A stretch of 64,000 nt of DNA, from contig JADFUC010000964.1 of assembly GCA_019722365.1 (NCBI GenBank), positions 496,001-560,000 of the forward strand, given 5' to 3'. Positions 38,290 to 51,098 of the stretch are shown piece after piece. The position numbers and the translations under genes are program-made. The notes beneath the pieces were generated by a model. It made no database searches. It saw only the letters and a list, made by a program, of their open reading frames with translations, and was not told where the DNA came from. Source of the stretch: Lithospermum erythrorhizon (taxonomy: Eukaryota > Streptophyta > Magnoliopsida > Boraginales > Boraginaceae). Each line of letters opens with the position of its first letter. Positions within the stretch are counted from its first letter, which is position 1.

Positions 38290-40780
38290 AGACACTGAAT
38301 TAATTATATCTAGTGCAGGAATTAAGGGGCAACAGTACTTTTAAATTTTTGAAAAATAAAATTTTATTATTAAAAAAAATAACTGAACCATTTATTTATA
38401 TAAAAATTATATGTTCGCCCTTTTTTTTTGTCTATTATTAGTTATCTCGATATTTTAATATAAATTTTATGATTCCGCAATTGAATTAATTATAGCTGGA
38501 CTGATTGAAGGATGATAATTAATGGGTCCAGATATGTACAGAAGGTAACGCAGGGGAGAACCAAAAGAGTATGATTATAAATGCATGCATGGAATATATG
38601 AACAGATGGGTAATTATTAATTTACCATTTATTTCAGTCACCTGTTTTACAGCTGCAGAAAGATTGAATTTTTCATAGAAGTTACTCCAAATGAACAATC
38701 TTTGTTACCAAGAACTAGTTCTTTTTTTACTAAGTGGTTAAAAAAGTACTTCATAATTGAAGAAATTTAGGACAAAAACTGAAAGTGGTGCTAATAGAGT
38801 AAAAAAGCTGCAAGAACATGGAGGTAGTAGTTGTTTGTTTGACATTTGATGAAATGAAGTTGTGGGGGACCTTAAAGTAAGAGCTACCTCTGTGCATTAG
38901 TGTTAGTCTCTATGGAGTTGTTGGTTGCAGAGATTGCAGAGAGGTGGGGGAGCTAGAGAGAGGATAGAAAAAGAGGTAAATTTGAATAAATATGTTACGA
39001 ATTTTGATAATTACTATTCAATTTGAATAATATGATTCTAAAATTAGTATCACTAAAGATAAATTTAATTCAAATAGTTTGATATTTGAATCAAAAGTTC
39101 AAAAACCTGTAAATTATATATAGTTCGAACCGAATCTAACATTCGGACTATATATAGTTCGAATCCAATCTAACATTCGGACTAGAATCATATTTACAGG
39201 CTGATGTAGGACTAAATAAGAGCGTCGTACATAGTACCTCTGAGTGCACGTGACAGTCTAGTAGGAAAGAGGGAAATGAAGATATTTACTGCAACTTTAG
39301 GACTTTGTACTATGAGCCTTGAGGTTATTTCCACCAAGTCAGAATTTATCGTTTTCTACTCTGTGGGGAAAATAGGCAGGTTTTCAGTTGTCTGGTGAAT
39401 TACAGGAAGTAATCTCAAGAGTTAACAAATTGAGGAAAAAATCTTGTTTTAAAGAAAATCTAGCATGTATTTTCTTTAACCGACTTACCAAGAATTCCTC
39501 TTTTGACAATCTACTTTTGGGATTATCATTTATCAAACAGGACCTTATATTGGAATATTTGTATCAACTGAATGTGTCTGGTATGTTATCAATCTAATTT
39601 ACTCCTGTTTTCATATTTTCAATTAATTTTGTGATAGAATTCTTAAATTCTTTAACATTTACATTTGAATGTCATAAAAAAGTTATATCATGGGATTTAC
39701 ATATTTAAATGCATCCACACTTGGCACAAAAAAAAAGTCTTAATCGTACAAAACTGTTATATTATGGTGGATACGTGTACATTTTCATGTGTGTAAATAG
39801 ATCCTGCCTATATTGTGTGCATTTTGGGCAGGAGCATAGTTATTGCTCCCATATTATCAAGATAAACACTACCATAACATGTGTTGCTCTGCCAAGGTGT
39901 GGTACCAATAATTTTATGAGAAACTATTTGCTGCATTGCTCCATCTACATCATGTTTCGTTTTTACCAATCTTTCATCGCACTGAAATTTGAATACCAAC
40001 ATAATGGGACTAATAATATTGTACATGAAGTCGTTAAACTTAATTAATAATTTAATACTCGTAAGTGTGATTAAGTTTTGATTTTATTCAATTAAAGCCG
40101 ATGCCGTAGATTTCGTCCATGAGAGTGTACATTTTCATTCCTAGATGGATAGAATAATTACTTATTAATATAATATAATGTGTGTTAACCACATGACATG
40201 TTTATACATAATTTGAGGATCAAATAGCAATATTATGTATATTATAAATGACTAGTTTATAATATCCATCCTACAAATCATAATTCGATCACATTTCAAT
40301 GTAACAATTGATACAAATCATAATTCGATCACATTTAATGTGAACAAATTGATACGGAGTATTTAACTATCATTAGTTCTAATTAAGAAGTATGTTATCT
40401 AAGGGGACAAGGTAAGTATCATAATATCTAAACAAACGATTGCTAGACGATTTATTAAGCATATTGTAAAAATTATATCGGTATCAGAAGCATTAAAATG
40501 TAGTGTTATATTAAATTGCAAAAATATATATTTAAATTATAAACAATCAATTATTATAAAAAATTAAAATTTTTATTTTGAACGAGATTACATATTAGCA
40601 TGGCTCCATTAACGTAGGCAAAAGCATACATCCTCTGAGTAGATAGAATTTAGCAACAGACGCAAAAATAGAGGAACAACTCTGATAATTGTCCTAGATG
40701 GAAAGCAGATGTACACTACTACACTCATATTGAGGGAGTTTCCAACCCTTTTGCCAAGCAATATTTTATGTTAATACTAG
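38290..40780. other. Intergenic, AT-rich with small tandem repeats
   Basis: No gene recognised. Two short tandem repeats occur: period 34 at 39117-39182 (tatatagttcgaa, then atctaacattcggac) and period 40 at 40272-40336 (tacaaatcataattcgatca). The frames at 39388-39597 and 39709-40047 have no conserved features. Confidence 0.5.
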
Positions 40781-40784
40781 GCTA

Positions 40785-43700
40785 ATTTGTCGTTTGTCTC
40801 TTGAATTTTGCCTTTATTTTACTTTGCCCTCTAAATTATACCATCGCTTCTCGAGCGTGATCCCCAGATTTTTTATCTTTTTAAGGACGCCCCGAACCCG
40901 CTTTTAACATTTAAAATTTAATTTGTCAGCTAAAAAAGGCTTCTCTTACAAAATTCAATATTTTGCCTTACTACTAACAAATGCGCCGCTTATTAATACA
41001 CTAAAATTGAACACTAAAAATCAGTAATCATTTTCTTACAATTAAAATTCACAGTCATTTCATCTTCATCAACCAACTCCAAACCATCATACATTTTCTT
41101 CTAAACTGCACTATTCAATAACGGCCCGACATGTAGTTCAAAAGTCAAACTCTGCAAAGGTTGATGAAGAACATGATTTCTCGTAGAGAATCGGGAAGAG
41201 AAGAGCTTGAACGATTTTGGAGCAGGCAAGAGAGTATAATACTTTTCTAGAAATTATGGGCGAGGATTTTTCTATTTCCCCATCTCGATTTTCCTAATCG
41301 CATGTATAATTTAGGATTTTTGATGGTTACTGGGCACATGCATATTGTTTATGTGAAGTGAACATAACTTATTCAATTATAAAGCTTAGGTAACGGCAAG
41401 ATTAAGAAATTCAGCTGGCGCTCACATTTATGTCGGGCAGCGGGTTAGTACCTGGGGATTTGATTGGGTGGCCTAATTTGATCTAATGATATGGTCGATG
41501 TATTGTTTGAGGCAAATGAAGGACTGGAATCAGTTTGTATTATAAGAAGCCTATGGCTTCTTTCGATGTTGGTTTAGTACAAATTAAGACACAAAAGCAT
41601 GTTAATGACACGGTTAATGGATTAGCCAAGCTGTGGAAGAGGGATGTATATAACCCACCTCAAATTGCAGTTCTGTCAAGAGTTTGCTATTAAAGCAGTA
41701 TGTATTATAGCACAAGTACGTGGCCCAAAGCCACTTCGAGGAAATCGGTTTACGGCTACAGAGAAAATAAGCAGGCCTGTGCCATACGGGGAAAGTGTAT
41801 GACGCTAATGTTAAGTGGGCTTAGTTGTTAGGAATGGCATCCTATAAATGCTCTAAAAAAGATGTCAGTTGGGATGAGTGTAAGTTAAATAGGGGGCGCA
41901 TGCAGTGGACGATGTACAAGGGCGCAAGAGACGGTAACGCATAAAAGGGCGATGTATGTGGGGGCGATGCATAATGGGGTGTTTGCTTGGGATTTACGTT
42001 ATCGTAATACGATGTCGGCGATGAATTCATGCAAGCTAACAACTCTGTAGTGTATGATGATTTCGATATCGGATGAGAGATCATCAATAAGACATGCAAA
42101 CTTCTTCGCGAAAGTTGGTAAAACGAGAGCTAATATAAATGAAACTCGGATGATATCGCATGTTACTAATGAGAATGATTATGACTTAGGGCCACTTTGA
42201 ATGATGTCGGGTCACTACCGACTTGCCATTTGAGTTTTCCGCGAACCGAAGAATTAAGGGAAGAGGAGGATAGTTTAAGAATTGCCTTCCGAAGTTCAAA
42301 AGAGTTACATCTGACCGGGTCTGTTCAATCAAGAGGTACACTAAACATCCAATGCATGCGCTTCTAAAATGGTGTTTGGTAATGCCGCTTGAGTTTAGAG
42401 AGCCATTAGACATTATGCTTTGAAACAAAGAAAAGAGCTTGAAATTTGTTAAGAATGACAGTCAAGAGCCAGTGAAATGCGGTATAAGAGATCAGACATT
42501 CAAGAGTTTTCTCCAAATATTTAAATTTAACGACTTCATTAAAACTATGAAGAACACTATGTAGAACTCTATGAAATAGATATGTGAAGTTAATTTCGGC
42601 CGTGAAATACATAAAACAAGATTAGGAGGCGGTCAAAATTCTCCAAGAATCCTTACTGGGAATATCTACGACGACTTGAACATCAGATGCACTTCAACGT
42701 GAAGAGCCATCAAAGCAAATTGGATATCGCTATGGAAATGGCACCACCGGGGCCACATAGGCCGGAGTTATGCAAAGGAGTTAATGGACACTATCTCTGT
42801 CAACTGCGATTACTAATCTCAGAATAAAAATTTACAGAATCTATAAAGTACCTTATTAATAAAAGTGGGATTTTTTCAGTCGTAGGAACGAATCAGATGT
42901 ATGGATATTTCTTGAACGGGCATTTAAGATCAACTTTAGCCGCTAGCTGACTCACGGATAACGGTATCTACCAATCGCCAAGTGGAGTCAAATACGGAAT
43001 CCTCGGACGTGGTTTGGCGAGGGTTACCTGTTATTCTACATGGACCGGGAAGAAGAACATTCATGGATTACGATGACTAATCGCCAGAAAAGGTATCATT
43101 TCTCATACTATGTTCCCTATAATGCCCCCTAAACTATACCCCATAATTATGCCTCCTATACAACTTCGACATTATCGACTATCAATAGGCCTCGAAAATG
43201 CCATCCGTAGAGCGTCAAAGAATAGATTATGTATTAAAACATCTTCACGCAAATCGAGCAAGAGATTTTCTCAAAAGATGATGAAAGATGACAGCGTCAG
43301 AATGGCCGCTTAATGCGCTTACTTCGAATACACGATGATCTGGATTAAGAATGTGTCTCATGGAAGATACGAGCCACTAAACAAAAAATGTAGAGAAAGA
43401 AACGGATTTAGGGCAGATTCCCCTCCTGGGTACAAACTGCCTCCAACTTGTGAATAATTGGTCTAAAGCATTCAATGTGTTCATAATCAAAGCCAGGGAC
43501 CAGGCAATTATCACAATGCTCAACACAATATACCACACAATCATGATTAGAATGACGAGGAACGCAGCGAAGATCAAGTGGAAGGGAATTCGCTTATCCA
43601 AGGGTCGGCTGAAAGGCCAAGAAAAAGAGAAGAAAAATATTTGAATACATTGTCGCACCTTTCCGTATCTTCAAGGTACGGTCACCTCTCGCCAACCATG

Positions 43701-45478
43701 CTTTCGCTGGCTGAGTATTTAAAAGGCGAACGCTTCACGGGTTTGCGGGCAAATGGGAGGGATTTTCCGACCAATGCTAGCCATGTGTATGCCGGGTAAC
43801 AAAGTGATCCAAGGAAGAACCATAAAGATTGCCTGGCCCACCTTGCTCAACGCTTATAACAACTTCGAAACCCAAGACGCCCCTATTTTCCGGACAAAGA
43901 GTCTATATCCGCACATACTACCACTGATATAAGAGTTCTTCCGTGGAGTATTCTAAAAAATGTGTATCGAAAGACGTGACTCTAAAAGAAAGAGAATGTT
44001 GGTAAGTGCTGGGGCGCAATTAGCCAGGCGCCAAGTACAGCATGTTCGATTGCTGCTTGTGGCTTCAAGAAATGGGTCATATAATTATAAGATTCTACAG
44101 ACGCCGGCCAATAAACGCTAAGTTGTCCACGCAGATCCGAATCCGGAAGCGAGGCGCCCAACCTCAAGACCATCTATGGTTAAGATGAAGACAAAGCCTC
44201 CTTGTTCCCAACCCGAACCATCTCTCGTAGAAAAGTCAAAGAATAGCCAGCCAAAACTATTTTGTGAATTATATTTTTGTGAACTTATTTGACTAATGAA
44301 TTATCTTCACCTTTTGGTAACATAAACGCTAAGTGATCTCAGGTTCACAATTATATTTCGCTTATGTAATTAATTGTGTGGTTTAATTCTAAAAAAGTTT
44401 AAGCCAATATTACGCTCTTTCTACGCCACTATTTTTAAAGAAATATTATATCTCTTTCTATGCCACTAAGATATCGATACACTATTTTTTCGTTTCGCTA
44501 CGCTTATATTGCCTGTTAATGCGAAAATTACATTTATAAGAAATTAGTGAGGCCCAATTTAACTGCATTCAGATCCATTACCTTATTTAAAAAGGGGCAA
44601 AGTATAGGGGACAAAGTACAAATCTAACACAACATCAGTACAATACCACAATTGAACAAACATTACAAAGCACATCAAATTAAGTCACATCAGTACAAAG
44701 CTAATTCAACACCTAAGGACAAATATTACCATCAAAAGTACATAACCTAATTCAACATCAAAAGTACAGTGGCTAATCTGAGGTTGAGAATCCACTATGA
44801 CGCACCTGCACTGCAAGAAACCATATGGACTCTCCAAAACCACACACTAAAAAACAATACAATTAACACACAAAACAATAGCAGAGAACCCAAAATTCAA
44901 TTTCTTCTTCAAATTTCTTCAACTTCTTTCACTCATAAATGCATCCCAAGAAGAGGTTAAATATGCTCATCCAACCGGCCCCTGTGAACTCCGACAACTA
45001 TGAACCCTATTCATGCGCACTGACAAATCTTCTTTCTGTGATTTTTCTCTCGCGAAGTTTTACCTGCACTAATAACAGATTCCCACACAAACACTTCGAT
45101 ATTGACTCAAAAGGCCCCATCATAATTGCTGAATTCCTTTCTTAGTTGAATACTGTTCAATTTGGTGATTTCTTTCACCTGTATTTCTTTTAATTTAGTG
45201 GAAGACATTAGGATTAAGATCTTTTAATAGGCCAAATTCCCTCCAAGTGAGCGTTGTTACTAATTTGCCCTCTAATTACTAAATTAGTGAAGTGCACGCG
45301 CAACAACTGAGATGGGGAAGTCTTTTTTAGCTGACAAATTAAATTTTAAATGTTAAAAATTCAGTTTGAGCACACCCCTCTAAAAGATAGAAAGCATGCG
45401 AGACACCCCTAAAAGATAATTACAGTGGTTAACACCAAACAATGACATAGTTAAGGGGCAAAGAAATAGCTTAGAAAT
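40785..45478 (+). mobile_element. Degenerate Mutator-like element (MULE), about 4.7 kb
   Basis: Long terminal inverted repeats of about 160-200 bp face each other. The inner part is perfect over 36 bp: 40902-40937 is the reverse complement of 45323-45358 (core ttaatttgtcagctaaaaaa on the left). The outer parts (left: actttgccctctaaat; right inverted: tctttgccccttaact) are diverged but alignable. Between them lies a ruined MURA-like transposase. TIR length, size and transposase type fit a MULE. The outer limits are uncertain by some tens of bp and I could not confirm an 8-11-bp target duplication. Confidence 0.8.
42378..43800 (+). pseudogene. MULE transposase relic
   Basis: From 42402 the plus strand reads AIRHYALKQRKELKFVKNDS, preceded by MVFGNA; this is the N-terminal MuDR DNA-binding region of plant MULE transposases. 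From about 43453 it reads NNWSKAFNVFIIKARDQAII then TMLNTIYHTIM, the well-known C-terminal block 'N..E.FN.WI..AR..PI..ML'. A remnant of the SWIM zinc finger would be expected at 43680-43800 and is not clearly readable. Many stops and frameshifts separate the blocks, and the DDE catalytic part (about 42650-43400) is too decayed to place the acidic residues. The element cannot move by itself. Confidence 0.75.
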
Positions 45479-45479
45479 T

Positions 45480-48400
45480 CATTATAAGAACGATTTAATT
45501 ATCCTATTGATCACTTTATTATCAAGGAACGCCCTAATGCTTGTATTTGACATTCTTTTTCTAAACGGCTCATAAACTTAATTGTTTTAATCATTGTTTG
45601 ACATCGATCAATTGAAGATGAAGAAAATAAAATATTTATTTAGATATAAAAAGTGATGTCACAACAAAGCAATACTCCTTCTAATTTTTTTTAAATATCA
45701 TTCTAACAAAAATATTTTAAAATATTTCATTATTTCAAATTTCAAATGCAACATTTGACGGTTTCCTTTTAATCCCCTATTTAATGTATATGTAATAAAA
45801 ACTTCTAATATCAATATATTCATTAAATTATTGTTTGATTCATTAATTAGGGTTATATATGTAAACAATCATTCATTCTTAATCATGAAATAATTTTAAC
45901 GACAATTAAAAATCAAGAAAGTAATAAAAAATTTAAATTTGATAATTCAATATCGAACAATACAATTATACATACGTGATCACCTTATAAGGATGAGGTT
46001 ATACTCCTTATATTATAACCATAAGTTTTGTTTGAGGATCATTTTTTTTCTCTGTTTCCAGCCACTTAACAATTGGACAATCGACAACGTATGTAACTCA
46101 TTTGAATTTTGAACCAAACCAAGGTGTTGTATTCAAAGTCTCCATCTTTCATTTATGTCACATGCTATAAACAACAAATTAGTTGACCAGTTAACACATT
46201 CCACTATTTACTTTCTCCGTGAAATTTCAACATATAAATCTCGAAGGACCGCTAATGTAACGGTTTCATGCTTTTTTTTAATAAATAGTTTATTTTCAAT
46301 CTCGATCATTCATTTATGTCTCGTACCACTATAATATACTCCGTAGTACCCTAGCTTGACGTTAATCACACACTTCTTTTTAATTAAATCTACAAATGAT
46401 GATAACATGTGCTTATCGCTCAATTAGCGGACAAAACACTCACATCGTATGATGTCTTCCCCATTCGTCAACTAGGCTAGAAGAAGAAGGTTAAACTGAA
46501 TCATTCTCCTTGTCTTGGTAAATTAGAAACATATAAAGGAGGAACATCCAAACTCTTCATTTTTTAGACTATTTTTAATTATTTTACTCAAATTCTCCCA
46601 TTATTGTAAAAAATGAAGAAAATTGTTCCAACATTTTGACTTCTGATTCCGGCAAACGAATAATCATCACATTTCATATCAATAATTATAATTGAGATTT
46701 GAGTGATTGATATTAAAACTTGAGAGAATGAAAAAATAAAAACTTGAGAGGAGCAAAATCCTTCATAATACCCGCTCCACAATCCCAAAAACACACATAC
46801 AAGACAATTGCTAAACATAATGAAATTAGCCTAGTAGGAGTATGAGCTATTGGAAATCTTTTATTGAGTAGGGGTTACTATTAAAATTAACTAGAGGTAA
46901 ATCAATTAATATAATAAATATTTTTTATCATATAAATTGTCACATTAAGTAGTAACCTGATGACCATTGAATTATGAAATTAACTCCTTTAATATTATTG
47001 GAATGATATATTAGAGTTTATGATTAGCTTCATGAAATTAGGAATTTATGAAGAAAGGAGATAAGAGAAGGGCTGATTTTAGTAATTTACATAAAAAGTA
47101 AGGGCGATAATGTTGTACTTGTACGTGTAGAAATGAAGCATGCATTGAACACGTTCAAGAAAAGAGTTGGAGATAATGTAGAGCCCACATAACCACCTCT
47201 AGGCCACAATTTCTCTATGGTCCCTCAACTCTTATCGGCTACCATTTTTAGCATTATAATTTAGCATACATTTGATTTGTATATTAGGGCTTCCAATTAT
47301 TGATGTTGAAAAATAAAGAAGAAAAAAACAACTTAACATGTTATTATTAGTCATTGGTATCAACAATAAACTAAGTTAGTATATAACTAATAAATAATTA
47401 TTACATCCATGCCAAATGTTAATCTAATTTTAAATTTTGTTGGTAACTTTTTAAATGTTCAATTCAAATATTATACTTTAATGTGAAATATATATTGTTT
47501 AATGTTATACTTTAATACAACAATATATATAGTAATTTAATGTGAAAAAAAATTAACCGTTAAAATTTAAAATTAAATTATCTTGTCGAAATGAGGTTAG
47601 CAACAATCAATGTACTTTGTTATTAAATGATAATATAGTTTAACTTAATAAATTGAATATGTCAATGGAACAATATAATTTTTTATTTTTGATGATTCAA
47701 AATCAAACTAGACTACACTTATGGAGTCTAAGTAGCAAATAGGACTAACCAAAATTACCAAATATATGCTCTCTCTCAAGAGTATTAAAAGAAAAAAAAA
47801 CTTCCTCATAAAGAACCATCCTCGTGGAGGTACACAACCAGCCAATTTTTCAGGGCGAATCATCCCTTTCTATGTACAACGCTCATTTTTTTGTGGTTTT
47901 TCTTCCCCTTTCAAGGTTTTAATTTTATTTTCAATAATCTAAAGTGTTAGATTCTGTTAATCTAACATTTTTACACGCTTTAATGTAGATTAATTTATTC
48001 CTTTTGATTAATATTTGTTTCTCGACATCTTTCTCCACCGGATGACATTTTACAGATATAATTTTATTCCTCAAAGCATTTCGATGAGAGACTCCAAGAT
48101 GGGAAGATGATATCAAATACAATCGCCGGGAGGCAAAAGTCATTGTATTTGCTTACTGCGATATTTTGCTTAATTCAGATAATTTTCGTAGATATGATAC
48201 GCATTCTGCTCAATCGGTTTAAAAATATCCTCTTATTCAATTATATTTTTTCAGAATTCTACGCTTTACGAATTTAATATTAATCATCGTTTCAAATACC
48301 CACATCATCGTGACACCTCATCTTTAAGAGTCATATATTCCTCGTGATGATTTCCAAATACCCATCTAGAAATATATTTACCGAACCAATGCGAACTGTC

Positions 48401-48900
48401 TTCAAATACTACCTGCTAACTCCGTCCAATAATACATCTAATTATTTTTTGGCCCGAGATCCGTCGTGATCCGACCAGCATCCCGTATATATTCGTCCAA
48501 CCCAAATTCCCCATTATTATCAGATCTCGATCTTAATTCTTATTTCTTAACATACATAATAACATTAGGCCCATTAACCCATCCCGATTCTTATCTCCAT
48601 CTTAAGTCTTAACATACATAATAAATTAAAGAGTTACCAAAACCTAGTTCATTTCTCTATTTCAGCACAACCACATTCTTATCTCCATCTTTTTCTTTCT
48701 ATGCTATCTATCTTAAGACAATGATGATAATTAACCTGAGCCTCAATTTATGTTTGGATTGAGAAATCAAGATTCGATTTTGGTTAGGATTTCGATGACT
48801 ACTTCAATCGATTTCGATTCAATCTATGTTTGGATTTCAATTGTTTCCACATACGTCAAGTGCAATGACGATTTTTGATAAACCCGAACCTCAATTATTA
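45480..48900. other. Intergenic, AT-rich
   Basis: No gene recognised. The right part holds a diverged direct repeat at about 48543-48625 (tcttaacatacataataa, twice) and Arg/His-codon-like ccga/tccg patches typical of small decayed elements (48370-48500). Confidence 0.45.
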
Positions 48901-48929
48901 TTATATTTAATTGCTTTGGCTTAATGGCG

Positions 48930-50580
48930 TAGCCGCCCCGCATTCACAGCTTGAAGGCTTATGCGCCTCAGATTATTTTTTTGTCTCTGCACACTCAACT
49001 TAATCCTGTGCCCCTCAGACTTTTTTAGTGTCTACACACACCCCTCACTTCCATACACCTAATTTTCATTACTGAAATGACTATATTACCCTTTAAAATA
49101 TTGATTGGAAATAAAGAAACGACTATTTTGCTCTTAACACTAAAAGATAAAAGAATGACTATTTTTCCCTCCCCTATTTGAAAGCCGTAGTGAGCAGCTC
49201 GGCGGCGTGCAAATTATCATTTCACTAAAAAGCTCAGATAAAGGCCGCTCTCCCCACCCCTACTCAAGCCCACCCCCACCCCACCCTCCCCTACCCCTAC
49301 TCCCTACCTCACGCCCACCCCCCACCCCCATCCCCCATCCTCTTCATCATAGATCGCCTTCACAGTTGTTGTGCTCAAGAAGCCAAGTTCTCGAACCATC
49401 AATAAAAAACAAAGTGTAAAAGAGGGACGAAACTCCACCATGGTCAAGTCATTGATCAGATGGTGAAAGCAAAGATCGTCCCACTCCCTTACCCTTACTC
49501 AGCCCCCCACCCCTACCCCCCTGCCACTCTCTGTGCTGGGCGCAGTTCTCAAGAACTTCGCAAATCGTCCGAATACTAATCGAATACGTAAAATACAAAA
49601 CGCATGTATCATCCGCCATATCCTCCCCACCCAACCCCCATGCTGACATCTTCTCGCACCAATCTAAACGGAACAACGGAATTCTTCGCAAGAACGCCTC
49701 CCTTCAAACAAAACTATTCAGAAAAGTCAAACACAATAAAAGAACAAAGAACAACCGCGCCCGACTCAACTCGAATACGGGAGAGATCACGAGTCGAGGC
49801 TTACCGATCGAGGATTCGAGAGTCAGAAAGTAGAGCGCCAGAGATTAGTATCCAGAAATGGTTTCTCAAGCAGATCGGCTGGTTGCGAGGGCATTCCCAC
49901 AATCAAGGGCAAAATGCCCGAGTATCGAGTCGGGGAAGATCATGATGCTATTCAGTGAGCGATCTCGTGGCTTTCTCGCTATCTGATTGTTTTACAATTT
50001 CCAAAAGTGTATACTTTGCACAAGCATTTATTTGGTCCTCAATATTCATCCTTGATTCGGTACATCTGCATCTACGACAATCAAACGGAACACGCAAATA
50101 AAGCAAAATCTTTTCCCAATGATTTGTGAACCGCGTGAGTTAAAACACGCTGGACATCAAGAATTTAGATTTTTAAGCGATAGGAAAGCGAGTAATGCAG
50201 GGATGCGGGTGCTGAGTGCGTGAGGGGCGGGGCAACACTATACACTTTAAATAAATGACAATTTTCCCTTAACGAACCGGCTCTAACTACTACACTCAGA
50301 AATGTGAGTGGCAAAAATACTATTTCACACCTTATACTTTAGTGTTGTGGACAAAGAGTCATTTTTATCGTGACTCCAACGTGTATTTTAAGGGTATTAT
50401 ACCATTTCAATTAACGAAAATTAAAGCCAGACAAGTCAGTGCGCTAGATAGACACTAAAATAAGACAGTACCGGCCTCGAAGTCTGTGGTCACTTGCATT
50501 AATTAAAAATAAGACAAGTGCTTACATGTACACTAAAAAACCATAAGATATGCCTTTTCTCGCCATTGCCCATCTGCTTT
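48930..50580. mobile_element. Non-autonomous TIR element, possibly Pack-MULE-like
   Basis: The left end around 48930-49070 (ggcttaatggcgtagccg, then gcccctcagac, then ttttttagtgtctaca) partly matches the inverted right end around 50420-50580 (ggcaatggcgag, then gtcttattttagtgtctat). The interior at 49200-49960 is far richer in C/G than the surroundings, with a C-rich run at 49257-49345 and open frames of low complexity (PHPYSSPPPPHPPLPLLP). I see no transposase. Captured host DNA is possible but the source is not recognised. Confidence 0.45.
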
Positions 50581-50961
50581 CCACATGAAAAAAGTTGTTT
50601 ATAATTTGGTGTTTTTTGATTTAGGGTTTTTAGGTTTTATTTATTTGGATTTTTTTATATCCGATAAACCGAAACCGGTATCTATCCGATGGTTATCTGA
50701 CGGCTCCTACCCCAAAAATTATCCTAGCTTATAACGGTCCTAAGTTCGATTAATCCCAGATATTACTCTGGGCCTGCTCGTAAAGATAATATCCTGGTCT
50801 TATTCCTGGCCCCATAACAACACTACCCACATTTTCAATCATAATATATTATAATGAGTTTGAATCGTTTATTTATATTTTATATAATAATTTAAATAAT
50901 TCTTTATTATCTTTAAATAAAATATTAAAATAAAAAATACCATCAATTTATGAGCATGTAT

Positions 50962-51045
50962 TATATAAAAATTATAATTCCGTGGGTACAGTATCACGCT
51001 TCTTTTGATATGCCTTTTATATTCCCTTAATAATAAGGCCACGTT
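50962..51045 (+). promoter_or_regulatory. TATA box and G-box-like motif of the JAZ gene
   Basis: TATATAAAA at 50962-50970 lies about 130 bp before the JAZ start codon. CACGTT at 51040-51045 (AACGTG on the other strand) is the T/G-box bound by MYC2, the factor that JAZ proteins repress. The motif lies in the likely leader, so its role is speculative. Confidence 0.4.
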
Positions 51046-51098
51046 CAAAAGCAATAACAAAGTTGAAAGTTGTAAAAAAATTAAGCTGACTGGAAAAC

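Noticed and set aside
44769..45145. Frames at the right end of the Mutator-like element
   Set aside because: They lie within decayed element DNA and match no protein family.
49207..49945. Proline-rich and arginine-rich frames
   Set aside because: They come from a C-rich tract and composition bias; treated as interior of a TIR element.
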